Assembly (NCBI GenBank): GCA_016937855.1 | Contig: JAFGVU010000195.1 | Coordinates: forward strand, 1 to 64,000 | Source of the DNA: Bacteroidales bacterium | GTDB taxonomy: Bacteria; Bacteroidota; Bacteroidia; Bacteroidales; ML635J-15 | Direction of reading: 5' to 3' | DNA length: 64,000 nt | Part shown: positions 27,867-38,200 of the stretch, piece after piece | Numbering within the stretch: position 1 is the stretch's first letter | How the letters are laid out: every line of letters starts with the position of its first letter | Made by a program: the position numbers and the translations under genes | Notes under the pieces: generated by a model | What the model was told of the DNA's origin: nothing | The model's database searches: none | What the model saw: the letters and a program-made list of their open reading frames with translations, nothing else

Positions 27867-28961
27867 TTACAAAACATACTTTACTATACGCTCTAATTCC
27901 TTCTCTTCATTTTCCCAGTTTAGAGTCTCTGCAGCAACTTCACAATTTTTATGAAAGCTAATTAGGTTGCAATCATCATTCAATAATTCATTTATAACTG
28001 ATGCAAGCTCTTCTGCATTTTTAGGCGAGATAGTTATTCCACAGTTATATTTGTCAATAATATTGCGCATTTCCGGAAGGTTTGAGCAAACAACAGGTAC
28101 TCCTGCCTGAATGTAGTCAAAAACTTTGTTCGGAAGACTATATTTGTAATTGAGACTATTCCCTTGTTCTAAGGAAAATCCTAATCTCGCTGTTTTTGTT
28201 AGCTCGAAAAGATTGTCAAAACTGAGATTTCCTGTAAATATGACTCTTTTGTCTAATTTCAGATCTTTAGCATGCTCTTTTAATTGATTTTCTAAATCAC
28301 CTTTCCCGGCGATAATTAAATTATATCCATCAATATATTTCATTGCAGAAATCATCAAGTCGATGCCTCTGTCTTTGTTTAATGCCCCCTGATAAATAAG
28401 GTTGTTTGGCCGAACTAAGTAGTCTGCCGGGAATTCACGTCTAAAAGGAAGATTCCTAATGACTTGCATATTGGTATCATATTTTTTATTGTAAAAATCT
28501 GCAATTGATTTGCAAACAGTATATGATGAGTGCACCCTTTTGATGTGCCTTTGTTCAAATTTTAGCCAGATTTGTCTTTTACGAGGACTGGTTTCTAACT
28601 CCGGCACTTCTGTAAAAAGCTCATGCGAATCATAGATAATCTTAATGTTTTTAATTTTTGAAACAAATCCTGCAGCAACTAATGTGTCAAGGTCATTTGC
28701 AAGAATCACATCTACATGATTAAATAGATAGAAAAAAAATAAACGCAGATTCAGACATGCATAAAACAGAATTCCTTTGTTAAATATGAGACGAAAACGT
28801 CGTGTTTTGTAATTACGATTGATATCCGGGCTATTTCTCAAGTGTCTGCCGCATAGTAAAACTTCATAGCCAATATTAGACAAACTTGTACAGACCCTAT
28901 GGACACGTTGGTCGTTGCTTAAATCATTTGATACACTAACTATGATTTTTTTGTTTTGCAT
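27867..28961 (-). CDS. Glycosyltransferase family 4 (GT-B fold)
   Basis: A 364-residue cytoplasmic glycosyltransferase. The N-terminal Rossmann half begins KKIIVSVSNDLSNDQRVHRV and contains DVILANDLDTLVAA and IIYDSHELFTEVPE. The C-terminal half has NLIYQGALNKDRGIDLMI, LIIAGKGDLENQL and the donor-site region with PNKVFDYIQAGVPVVCSNLPE. It would add a sugar to a lipid or polymer precursor; the substrate cannot be told, and no polysaccharide cluster surrounds it. It is divergent from murB with overlapping promoter space. Confidence 0.85.
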   Translation of the reverse strand: MQNKKIIVSVSNDLSNDQRVHRVCTSLSNIGYEVLLCGRHLRNSPDINRNYKTRRFRLIFNKGILFYACLNLRLFFFYLFNHVDVILANDLDTLVAAGFVSKIKNIKIIYDSHELFTEVPELETSPRKRQIWLKFEQRHIKRVHSSYTVCKSIADFYNKKYDTNMQVIRNLPFRREFPADYLVRPNNLIYQGALNKDRGIDLMISAMKYIDGYNLIIAGKGDLENQLKEHAKDLKLDKRVIFTGNLSFDNLFELTKTARLGFSLEQGNSLNYKYSLPNKVFDYIQAGVPVVCSNLPEMRNIIDKYNCGITISPKNAEELASVINELLNDDCNLISFHKNCEVAAETLNWENEEKELERIVKYVL

Positions 28962-28974
28962 TCAATATTTTTTT

Positions 28975-29005
28975 CAAAGATAATATTTATTTATTTTTGC
29001 ATCAA
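28975..29005 (-). promoter_or_regulatory. Promoter of the glycosyltransferase gene
   Basis: On the minus strand, TTG (29003-29005) and TATCTTTG (28975-28982) are separated by 20 bases, a good fit to the Bacteroidota consensus. The start codon is 13 bases downstream of the -7 box. The murB -7 box lies inside this element on the other strand. Confidence 0.6.
28992..28999 (+). promoter_or_regulatory. Probable -7 box of murB
   Basis: TATTTTTG lies 17 bases before the murB ATG. It sits between the -33 and -7 elements of the divergent glycosyltransferase promoter, so the two promoters probably compete. Confidence 0.45.
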
Positions 29006-29016
29006 ATTACATTATA

Positions 29017-30033
29017 ATGAAAGATATCCCAAATTATTGCCTCAAACAACATAATACTTTTAAATTAGACGTTAAATGCAAGCGTTATATTAGTTTTGAT
29101 AACTTATATGAATTTGTATTGTTTGGAAAAGAGAACCAGCAAATCTTTTACGATAAATTTCTTGTTGTAGGAGAGGGGAGCAATCTTCTTTTTACAAAAG
29201 ATTTTGACGGCACAATAATAAATCCCCAAACTAAAAATTTTGGAATTTTGCGTGAAACAGCAACCGAAATTATTATACAATCTGAAGCTGGATTAAAATG
29301 GGATATCATTGTCGAAGAAACTTTAAAATTGAATGCTTTTGGACTTGAAAACCTATCACTTATTCCTGGTACAGTTGGAGCAAGCGTTGTGCAAAATATC
29401 GGAGCTTATGGTGTCGAAGTCAGCGATTTTGTTGAATCAGTTAAATACTTTTGCCTTGAGGATTTTGTTACTAAAACATTAACAAAGGAACAGTGCAAGT
29501 TTGATTATCGTAACAGTATCTTTAAGAATGAATTAAAAAATAAAGCTATTGTTGTTGCAGTTGATTTCAATCTCAAAAAAACTCCTGCTTGTAATACAAC
29601 ATACGCTGATATCCAAAAGTATTTTCAATCAGATAATGATATCACACCTATTAAGTTGCGTAATGCTGTAATAAATATTCGTAATGAGAAGTTGCCGGAT
29701 CCTATTGTTGTTGGAAATGCCGGTTCGTTCTTTAAAAATCCTGTTGTAAATACCACAAAGTTTAATCAATTATTAATAAACTTCCCCGATTTAAGATTTT
29801 ATGATTTGCAAAATGGAAACTATAAAATTGCAGCAGGTTGGATGATCGATAAATGTGGATTAAAAGGATTTGAGTATAATGGAGCTGCTGTTCATGAAAA
29901 TCAGGCTTTGGTGCTGATAAATAAATCGGGCAATGCTACTGGCAAAATCATTAAAGAGTTGTCTGAGATAATTCAGGAAAAGGTGTTTGATAGATTTGAT
30001 ATAAAAATTGAACCCGAAGTAATTATCATTTAA
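29017..30033 (+). CDS. murB: UDP-N-acetylenolpyruvoylglucosamine reductase
   Basis: A 338-residue FAD enzyme that reduces UDP-GlcNAc-enolpyruvate to UDP-MurNAc in peptidoglycan synthesis. FAD-binding motifs are VVGEGSNLLF and LIPGTVGASVVQNIGAYG. The substrate region contains YRNSIFK, and the proton-donor serine lies in NAGSFFKNPVV. The C-terminal domain with GAAVHENQALVLIN is of the type I (E. coli-like) form. The start is supported by the promoter box and a typical beginning (LKQHNTFKLDVKC). It converges with pabA. Confidence 0.95.
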   Translation: MKDIPNYCLKQHNTFKLDVKCKRYISFDNLYEFVLFGKENQQIFYDKFLVVGEGSNLLFTKDFDGTIINPQTKNFGILRETATEIIIQSEAGLKWDIIVEETLKLNAFGLENLSLIPGTVGASVVQNIGAYGVEVSDFVESVKYFCLEDFVTKTLTKEQCKFDYRNSIFKNELKNKAIVVAVDFNLKKTPACNTTYADIQKYFQSDNDITPIKLRNAVINIRNEKLPDPIVVGNAGSFFKNPVVNTTKFNQLLINFPDLRFYDLQNGNYKIAAGWMIDKCGLKGFEYNGAAVHENQALVLINKSGNATGKIIKELSEIIQEKVFDRFDIKIEPEVIII

Positions 30034-30057
30034 GGGACAGTATTATATCAATTATTA

Positions 30058-30630
30058 CTAAATTTTAATCCAATTATCAATAATCGTTTTTCCAAATTCA
30101 GTTACAAACGATTCGGGATGAAACTGAACTCCATAAAGAGGATAATTCTGATGTTCGATTGACATAATATTACCATTTTCACACTCTCCCGTAACCTTTA
30201 TACAATCCGGAAGGTCGTGTTTGTTTAGAACCCAAGAGTGATAAAGTCCAATTCCGCTGTTTTGAGGAATGTTTTGATATAATTTGCTGTTTTTATCTAG
30301 AATTTTTAGTTTCTTTCGTTTACCATGGTTAACATTTTCGAGTTTTCTTATACTACCACCAAAATGCAACGATATTGCCTGGAATCCCAAACATACACCC
30401 AAAATCGGATGAGTTTTATGATATAACTTCATTATATCATCCATAAAAGGAACCTCAGTTGAGATCCCCGGACCCGGAGAAAAAATAATTTTATCAAATT
30501 CAGAAATTTTTTCAATATTTGTATTCTCAGGAATTTCGACTTTTACTCTTACATTCCTGTAGTTGTTAAACATGGCAGCCAAGTTATATGTAAAACTGTC
30601 GTGATTATCAATTAAAATTATTTTTAACAT
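30058..30630 (-). CDS. pabA: Aminodeoxychorismate/anthranilate synthase glutaminase subunit
   Basis: A 190-residue class I glutamine amidotransferase that supplies ammonia to the synthase. It begins IILIDNHDSFTYNLA, has the oxyanion motif SPGPG, the nucleophile Cys in GVCLGFQAI, and the His/Glu pair in GVQFHPESF. Sequence alone does not separate PabA from TrpG. The neighbouring pabB and pabC favour the folate role, and many bacteria share one subunit. Its start codon is only 8 bases from that of the divergent pabB. Confidence 0.88.
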   Translation of the reverse strand: MLKIILIDNHDSFTYNLAAMFNNYRNVRVKVEIPENTNIEKISEFDKIIFSPGPGISTEVPFMDDIMKLYHKTHPILGVCLGFQAISLHFGGSIRKLENVNHGKRKKLKILDKNSKLYQNIPQNSGIGLYHSWVLNKHDLPDCIKVTGECENGNIMSIEHQNYPLYGVQFHPESFVTEFGKTIIDNWIKI

Positions 30631-30638
30631 ATCAAATT

Positions 30639-31613
30639 ATGATTAATAATTGCGAATTAAGTAAAAAGATATCAGATTATTCCAAACGAAAGCAAAAATT
30701 TGTATTTGCAGTTAGTTTTGATGGTACAGATGGATTCGTTTATACTCCTGATGGAGCAGCTCAAAATGATATTTATTTTGATTTTGAAGGAGCTACGAAC
30801 TATAATTACTCATCAAGCACTAAAAAGAGTGAGCGATTTGAAGTTTTGCCAATTAATTATCATGAATACAACAAAGCATTCGATATTGTTCAGCATTATA
30901 TAAAAAGAGGCGATACTTTTTTAACAAATCTTACATTTAAAACCGAAATTAAAACGGATTTAACACTAGATGAAATTTTTAACCGTTCCAAAGCAAAATA
31001 CAAATTGCTGTTTAAAGATGAATTTGTGTTTTTTTCGCCGGAGAGTTTTGTTAAAACTATTGGAAATACAATTAAATCATTCCCGATGAAAGGGACTATT
31101 GATGCAAAAATAGATAATGCAGAGCAAAAAATATTAAATAGTGAAAAGGAATTTTGTGAGCATACTACTATTGTTGATTTAATTCGAAACGATCTAAATA
31201 TTATCGGAACAAACACTGAAGTCGAGAAATTTAGATATATAGATAAAATAGTTTCCAATAAAGGAGAATTGCTTCAGGTTAGTTCTATTATTTCGTCAGA
31301 ATTGCCGGAGAATTATCAATCTGTTTTTGGCGAAATTCTGTTTAAAATATTACCTGCAGGATCGATATCAGGGGCTCCAAAAGAGAAAACTGTTGAAATA
31401 ATAAAGGAAGCCGAATCGTATAATCGAGGTTTTTATACCGGTATTTTTGGATATTTTGATGGAAAAGATTATAATACTGCTGTTTGTATTCGCTTTATTG
31501 AAAAGGAAGGGGATAGGTTATACTACAAAAGTGGTGGTGGAATTACAGCAATGAGTAAGCCCGAAGATGAATATGAAGAACTAATAAAAAAGATTTATGT
31601 CCCAATTTCTTGA
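30639..31613 (+). CDS. pabB: Aminodeoxychorismate synthase component I
   Basis: A 324-residue chorismate-utilising enzyme that makes 4-amino-4-deoxychorismate for folate. It lacks the N-terminal regulatory domain of longer PabB/TrpE proteins. Core motifs: GDTFLTNLTFKTEI, FFSPESFVKT, SFPMKGTIDA, VDLIRNDLNIIG, LPAGSISGAPKEKTVEII and GFYTGIFGYFDG. The PMKGT and GAPK motifs mark the chorismate site; the lysine in PMKGT is the PabB-type nucleophile. It overlaps pabC by 17 bases, indicating coupling. Confidence 0.92.
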   Translation: MINNCELSKKISDYSKRKQKFVFAVSFDGTDGFVYTPDGAAQNDIYFDFEGATNYNYSSSTKKSERFEVLPINYHEYNKAFDIVQHYIKRGDTFLTNLTFKTEIKTDLTLDEIFNRSKAKYKLLFKDEFVFFSPESFVKTIGNTIKSFPMKGTIDAKIDNAEQKILNSEKEFCEHTTIVDLIRNDLNIIGTNTEVEKFRYIDKIVSNKGELLQVSSIISSELPENYQSVFGEILFKILPAGSISGAPKEKTVEIIKEAESYNRGFYTGIFGYFDGKDYNTAVCIRFIEKEGDRLYYKSGGGITAMSKPEDEYEELIKKIYVPIS

Positions 31614-32196
31614 GAGTATTAAAATACTAGATGGTGTTCCTCAAAATTTAATTTATCACCAAAATAGAGTTGATAAAACATTAAAGGATAATTATATCAA
31701 TTTCCAAAGCATTAAGCTCGATGAAATTATAAAAATCCCACAAAATCTTTGCAAGAACGTACTTAAATGCAGGATTATCTATAATAACGAAGATGCCATT
31801 GTCAGTTTTACTCCTTATGAAATTTTAAAAATAGAGACACTAAAAATTGTTGATGGATTAAATATCGTTTACGACTACAAATTTGCAAATAGAGATAGTA
31901 TAAACATACTGTTTAAACAGAAAGATAACTGTGACGACATTTTAATAATTAAAGACGGACTGGTTACTGATACAAGTTTTGCAAATATTGCTTTTTCTGA
32001 TGGAATAAACTGGTTTACTCCTAAAAAGCCGCTATTGCAAGGCACATGTCGTGAAAGACTGATCTATATGAACAAAATTATTCCGAGAGAGATTGAGGTC
32101 GCGGAAATATTTCAATATAAGTATTTTGCAATTTTTAATGCTATGCGAGGAGAAAATTTACAGGATTATTATTCTATTGGAAACATAATAGCATAA
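31597..32196 (+). CDS. pabC: Aminodeoxychorismate lyase-like class IV aminotransferase
   Basis: A 199-residue PLP enzyme of fold type IV. The probable PLP lysine lies in YDYKFANRDSI, followed by IIKDGLVTDTSFANIAF, the class IV hallmark, and GTCRERLI. It is shorter than E. coli PabC (about 270 residues); compact versions of this kind occur in Bacteroidota. In this context it would remove pyruvate from aminodeoxychorismate to give 4-aminobenzoate. It starts inside the end of pabB. The terminator downstream belongs to the opposite strand. Confidence 0.85.
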   Translation: MSQFLESIKILDGVPQNLIYHQNRVDKTLKDNYINFQSIKLDEIIKIPQNLCKNVLKCRIIYNNEDAIVSFTPYEILKIETLKIVDGLNIVYDYKFANRDSINILFKQKDNCDDILIIKDGLVTDTSFANIAFSDGINWFTPKKPLLQGTCRERLIYMNKIIPREIEVAEIFQYKYFAIFNAMRGENLQDYYSIGNIIA

Positions 32197-32219
32197 AAAA
32201 AGCTGCCTTTCGGCAGCTT
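32195..32219 (-). terminator. Rho-independent terminator of the giant adhesin operon
   Basis: Read on the minus strand: stem AAGCTGCC/GGCAGCTT with a GAAA tetraloop, then a run of Ts. It lies 17 bases past the stop of the SprB-repeat gene and touches the last codon of pabC on the other strand. Confidence 0.85.
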
Positions 32220-32236
32220 AAAATCTCTCAAATTAT

Positions 32237-35200
32237 CTACTTAAATACCGTAACTGTTCCGGCATAAGTGTAATCCTTACCGTATTTGTCTCTAAGAGTT
32301 ACAACATAAGTGTAAACCCCTTGAGGAACATAATCACCTTTATCCATATTATAACGACCTTTCCAATGGGTATCCCATTCTTTAGTTGTAAACACCATTT
32401 CACCCCAACGGTTATAAATAGTCATTTGGTAATTATCAACATCAACACCAACTCCAATTGGGTAGAACTCATCATTGCCCGGACTACGCAAATTAATAGC
32501 AGTTGGGAAATAAATTCTATGGTCGTCAACGATTTCAATAATTTTTGTAACAGTATCTAAACAGCCTTCCTGACTGTAAACAGTAAGCGTAACAGGGAAT
32601 TCACCTTGTTCCATGTAAACATGAACAGGATTTTGATTACCCGAAACTCCATCGTCACCAAAATTCCACTCCCATGCAATTGCATCAACCGATTGATCTT
32701 CGAAAGTAATCTCTGGTTCAAATAGTCCTGTTGACCAAGGAAATGCAACAAAGTTTGCTATTGGACTATCATGGACATTTAGACTTACTCTTGCACTATC
32801 GACACATCCCATAGGTGTTGTAACAACTGCAAGTACTTGGTATAAACCTGTTTCATTAAATATATGAGTTGGACGTTTAAGATCAGAGAAGTTATTAGGA
32901 CCTGAATCCTCGTCGTCAAATTCCCAGTAATAGGTGTATGTTAAGTTATCTGTATTATTGTCAAAGGTAACCGATAACGGAGCACAACCAGTATATGGAT
33001 TTCTTGACAAATGTACCTCTGGTGAAGGAGAAACAATTGCAGTTACATAGGATGTATCTCTAGGAGTTGTACAGCCATCAGAAACCACAACCATGAAATC
33101 AGTGTTATTTAAAGGACTAATATCAAGAGTGTTAGTTGTTGTCACAATACCATTGCCCCAATCAAAAACATAATTACCATCACCTCCGGTAGCATTAGCT
33201 AATAGAGTTGAAATTTGCCCTTGACAAATAGCTGAAGGAGTTGTTACAATTAGCGATAAAGGAGGCAATACCTCAATAGGTACTTCGGCCGGTTGAGAAG
33301 CACAATTTCTTGAGTCATAGGCAATTACTTGATAATTAGTAGTTGTGTTAGGACTTACCAAGAAAGATGTTCCATTTCCTAATCCGCTCCATGATAGAGT
33401 ATAAGGAGGAACACCACCACCTGCACTAGCAGAAACAATTGCTTGTTGACCTATGCAGATTGTACGACCTTCTTCGGGGTATGCCACAACTTGTTCGGGA
33501 CTACTTATTGGGAATTGTGAATAAACAACACAACCATCCTGATCTTCAATTTCTACATTATAGACTCCTGCAGTCAATGTGTTGCTAGATGATTGATCTG
33601 TTACATTTGGAGTCCAATTATATATGTATGGTCCACTTCCTCCAGAAACAAATATTTGGGCAAATCCATCAGCATCTCCATAACAGGTTACGCCGTTATA
33701 TAAAACATTGTCAAGTTGAAGTGAGTTTGTTGCATTAACTGTAACATTATAATTTGTAGTACATCCATTTCCATCGGTAATAGTAACTGTGTATGTTCCT
33801 GGAGCTAAGTCTGTTACAGGGGTTCCTGTCATTCCGCCCGGATTCCAATCATAAGTAAAACTACCGGTACCACCAAAAATCGTATTGACATAAGCAACAC
33901 CATTATCATAACCACAAGTTGAGTTTTCGGTACCAAATGTTGCTTGTATCGGAGCTGGTTCGGAAACTATAAATGTTTCAGTTATAAAACAGCTAGCATC
34001 AGCAGCGTCGTAAAGAACAACTGTATAAGCTGCTGCTGTTAAACCTTCAACAATAGCAGAGTTCTCTCCGATTTGTGGCCAATCTATAATGTAGTTGTTT
34101 GTACCTCCAGAAGGATAAATGCTAATCATCCCGTCGTTACCGGCATTACATAAAGTATGTACAACATCACCTGTTACAGCCAATGGTAGAGGCTCTGAAA
34201 TTGTAACATTGGTTGTTGCGGTACAACCATTATCATCATATACAGTAAGAGTATAAATTCCGGTACATAGATTATTAGCTGTTTGAAGCGAAGCACCGCT
34301 CGACCAGGCATAAGTAAATGGAGAAGTTCCACCTGATACCTGCGCTGTGGCAGTACCATTGCAGAATCCTGCACATGTAACATCATTAAAGGCTGCAATT
34401 GAAACAGATAATGGGGTAGGTTCAGTGATACTAGTACTACCAACAGCCGAACATCCATTGTCATCAGTAACTGTTACAGTGTAATTGCCTTCAGAAAGAT
34501 TTATTGCCAAAGCACTTGGTTGACCGTCACTCCATAATACTGAATTGTTGATTGTTGTACTAGTGAAAATTACCTCTGCAGTTCCGCTTGCTTCACCATT
34601 ACAACCAACATTATTAACGATAATATCAGTAATTTGTGGACCGGAAATATCGCTCAAACCAATAGTTTGTGAAATACTACAGCCATGAGAGTCGGTTAAT
34701 GTAACTGTATAACTTCCGGATGGAATTCCACCAAGTGTACTTCCTGAACCTGCAACTGGATCCCACGCATAAGTAAATGGTCCGGTACCGCCAGTTGCTC
34801 CAATAGTAATAGAACCATTAGAGCTGCCACAAACAGGCTCAACTAAATTCTGAACAGTTATTGCAAGTATAGCAGGGCTATTAATGCTTGTTGATGAATA
34901 CACTTCACAACCATTATCATCCGTAACGGTAATGTTATAAACTCCTGCACACAGATTATTTATTAACGGTGTAACTTCTCCATCAGACCATAAATATGAA
35001 TAAACACCTGATCCTCCAGATGGAGATGCTGAAATTGTACCATCACAACTACCATTACACATTTCATTTGTTGCATTTAATGATACATTAAGAACCGGAG
35101 GCTCGCCAACTAAAACGCATGTGTCAATCATACATCCGTTATTATCTAGGACGGTAACACAATGCTGACCTGCCTGAAGTCCCATAGGACTTGAAATTAC

Positions 35201-38200
35201 TTGTCCATTATCCCAAACATAATCGTATGGTGGAGTTCCTCCAATAATTGTAACACTAATACTTGCATTACTGCTTGCATTGCATTGTGCATCGTTTATT
35301 GTAACATCAGCAAACATCATTTGAGTTGGCGAACTAACATTTATTGAGTTTTCTGTGGTACAACCATTGTCGTCAGTTACGGTAACGGTATGAGCTCCTG
35401 TACATAAACCTGTAGCTGTGGCTGTCGATTGACCTGTTCCACTCCACAAATAGAAATAAGGTGGAGTTCCTCCAAAAGGAGCAGCTGTTGCAGTACCGGT
35501 GCAATCTCCATTACACGATGTTGCTGCACTTGTTAAAGGTACAGTAATAAATGAGGGCTCTGTAATTGTAAAGTTTCTTGATGCAATACAGTTATTGTTA
35601 TCCAATATTACCACAGAATAGTTACCATCACATAATCCTGATTGATCTTCACTTGTAACAGTAACACCAGATCCAGCCCAGTTGTAAGAATATGGAGCCG
35701 TGCCACCGAATGCCGTTATGTCAATGCTTCCGTCACAATCGCCTTGACAGCCGGCATTGCTTATTACATCTATTAAATCTAATAACGGAGGTTCAGTTAA
35801 ATTCACACCAGTGCTTGCAATACAACCGGTTGTTAAGTCAGTTACAACAACATTATAGTTGCCAACACACAAGTTTGTCGCTGTAGCAGTGGTTTGAGCA
35901 GGAACAGAACTCCAATTGTATTGGAACATTCCACTACCCCCGGTTACGCCTACTGTTGCTGTTCCGTTGCATGTGCCGTTACAAGTAATATTATTGCTTG
36001 AGGTAATTGCAGCAACAGGTCCATTTTGATCACTAATAGAGTAGGTTTGGATTAAATCACAGCTTTTATTGTCGGTGATTGTTACTGTATAGTTTCCGGC
36101 AGTAACTCCAACAATATCCTCTGTTAAGTGTCCACTATCCCACACAAATGAATATGGAGGCGAACCGCCATTTACTGTTAAATCAATAGCACCATCTGCT
36201 TGAGTGCAATTTGAAGGAGTTATTGCGGCATTTGCTACTATCGCAGGTGCTTGAGTTAATGTAGTGTTTGCTGTGATTGTACAAGAGTTATCATCAGTAA
36301 CAGTTACAGAATATGTGCCTGCACTAAGGTTAGTAGCAGTTTGTGTCATTTGAAGATCATTCCAGATAAATGAGTAAGGAGTTGTTCCACCCGAAACATT
36401 GGCAAATGCATCACCATTCGTTCCGCCAAAACAGTCAATAGGAGGAGCAATAATACTTAAGTTCAAGCCTGCCGGTTGACCAATGATTGTGCTTGCAATT
36501 GTTGAACAACCAACATTGTCAGATACTGTAACAAAGTAAGTTCCTGGTCCGAGATTTGATGCAGTTGGGTTTGTTTGAACAGGAGTAGTTCCCCAATTGT
36601 AAGAATACGGTGGAGTTCCTGAGGCAGCAGATACTGTTGCAGATCCATCATTTGCTCCATTGCAGCCAACATCAGTAACCACCGAAATTACTGCTGTAGG
36701 ACCGGGCACATCAACAATGCTAGCAGAACCAGTTTGGCTACAACCATTATCATCTGTCACAGTAACTAAATATGGATTTCCTGCAGAAGATAAACCTGTA
36801 TTTGTCATACTAGCGGTTGCACCTCCGGCAGACCATGAATAAAAGAATGGAGATGTGCCTCCAACTGGAGTTGATGTTGCAGTTCCATTAGCATTTCCAC
36901 AATTAGCAGGTGTTGTGGACATATTTAATAATAGTTCTGCTGGTTCTCCTATGTTATAATTTAGATTTTCGACGCACATATTGGCATCGGTAACTTGTAC
37001 AGAATGATTTCCTCCGCATAAATTTAGATTTAAATTTGAATTTGGATTTGAACCACTCGACCAAGAGTAGGAGTATGGTGCAGAACCACCACTAACACTA
37101 ATTTGAGCTTCACCATCGCAATCTCCGAAACATGTTGTTTGAACAGTACTCACAAGATTAATTGCTAATGCTAAAGGTTGTGTTAATGTTACAGCATCTG
37201 TTGCAGTACATCCAAAATTGTCAGTAACAACTACAGAAATATTTCCGGCCGGAACACCAGTCGCATTACTAGTTAAACCGGCAATGGTTTCATTAAAACC
37301 ATTTGACCACACATAAGTATAATTTGGTGATCCGCCTGTAACTGTTGCAGTAGCTGTTCCTGATGAACCACCCGCACAAAGCACATTAGTGCCAGTAACA
37401 TTAACAGTAATCGCTCCAATATCACCAACAAAACCACTTCCTTGAGCAGTACAGCCGTTATTATCTGTTACAGTTACTGTGTATGTTCCGCTTGAAACAG
37501 CACTTGCAGTAAGTCCAGATTGTGGAGGGGTCGTATTCCAGCTATAGTTAGTGTAAACACCTGTACCACCTGCAGCACTTGCAGTAATTGAACCGTCAGG
37601 TAATCCACAATGAGCATCAACAATGTTAATTGTCGAAACGCTTAATACGGGAGGTTGAGTTATGTTTACAGTCTCAATAACACTACATGCACCTTCGGTG
37701 ACAGTTACGCTATGCAAACCTTGACAAAGACCGGTAGCAGTTGGAGTTATTTGTGTGTTGTCCCACAAATATGTAAATGGTCCTGCGCCAACTGGAGTTG
37801 CAGTTGCAGATCCATTGCAATTACCAAAGCAATCAACATTGTTATTTACGCTTGTCGTTACAGTAAAAGGAACACCCGCATCGTTAACAGTTATATTTCC
37901 AACTGCGGTACACAAATTACCATCAGTAACAGTAACAGTATAGTTTCCGGCTGCCACAGTAATAGTGCCAGTAGTCATACCATTAGACCAGTTATATGAT
38001 GCTGGTGGTGTATGCCCTGAAACAACTACACTTGCCTCGCCGTTAGCCAATCCGCAAGTCGCATCGACCGAACCCATAGTTAAAACCATTGAAGGAGGAT
38101 CAGTTATTGAAAAGTTTTCTACAACAAAACACGCCGCATTTGAACCGTCAGCAACTGTAACTGTATAAGCGCCATCGCATAAACCCCCGGTGGTTTGGTT

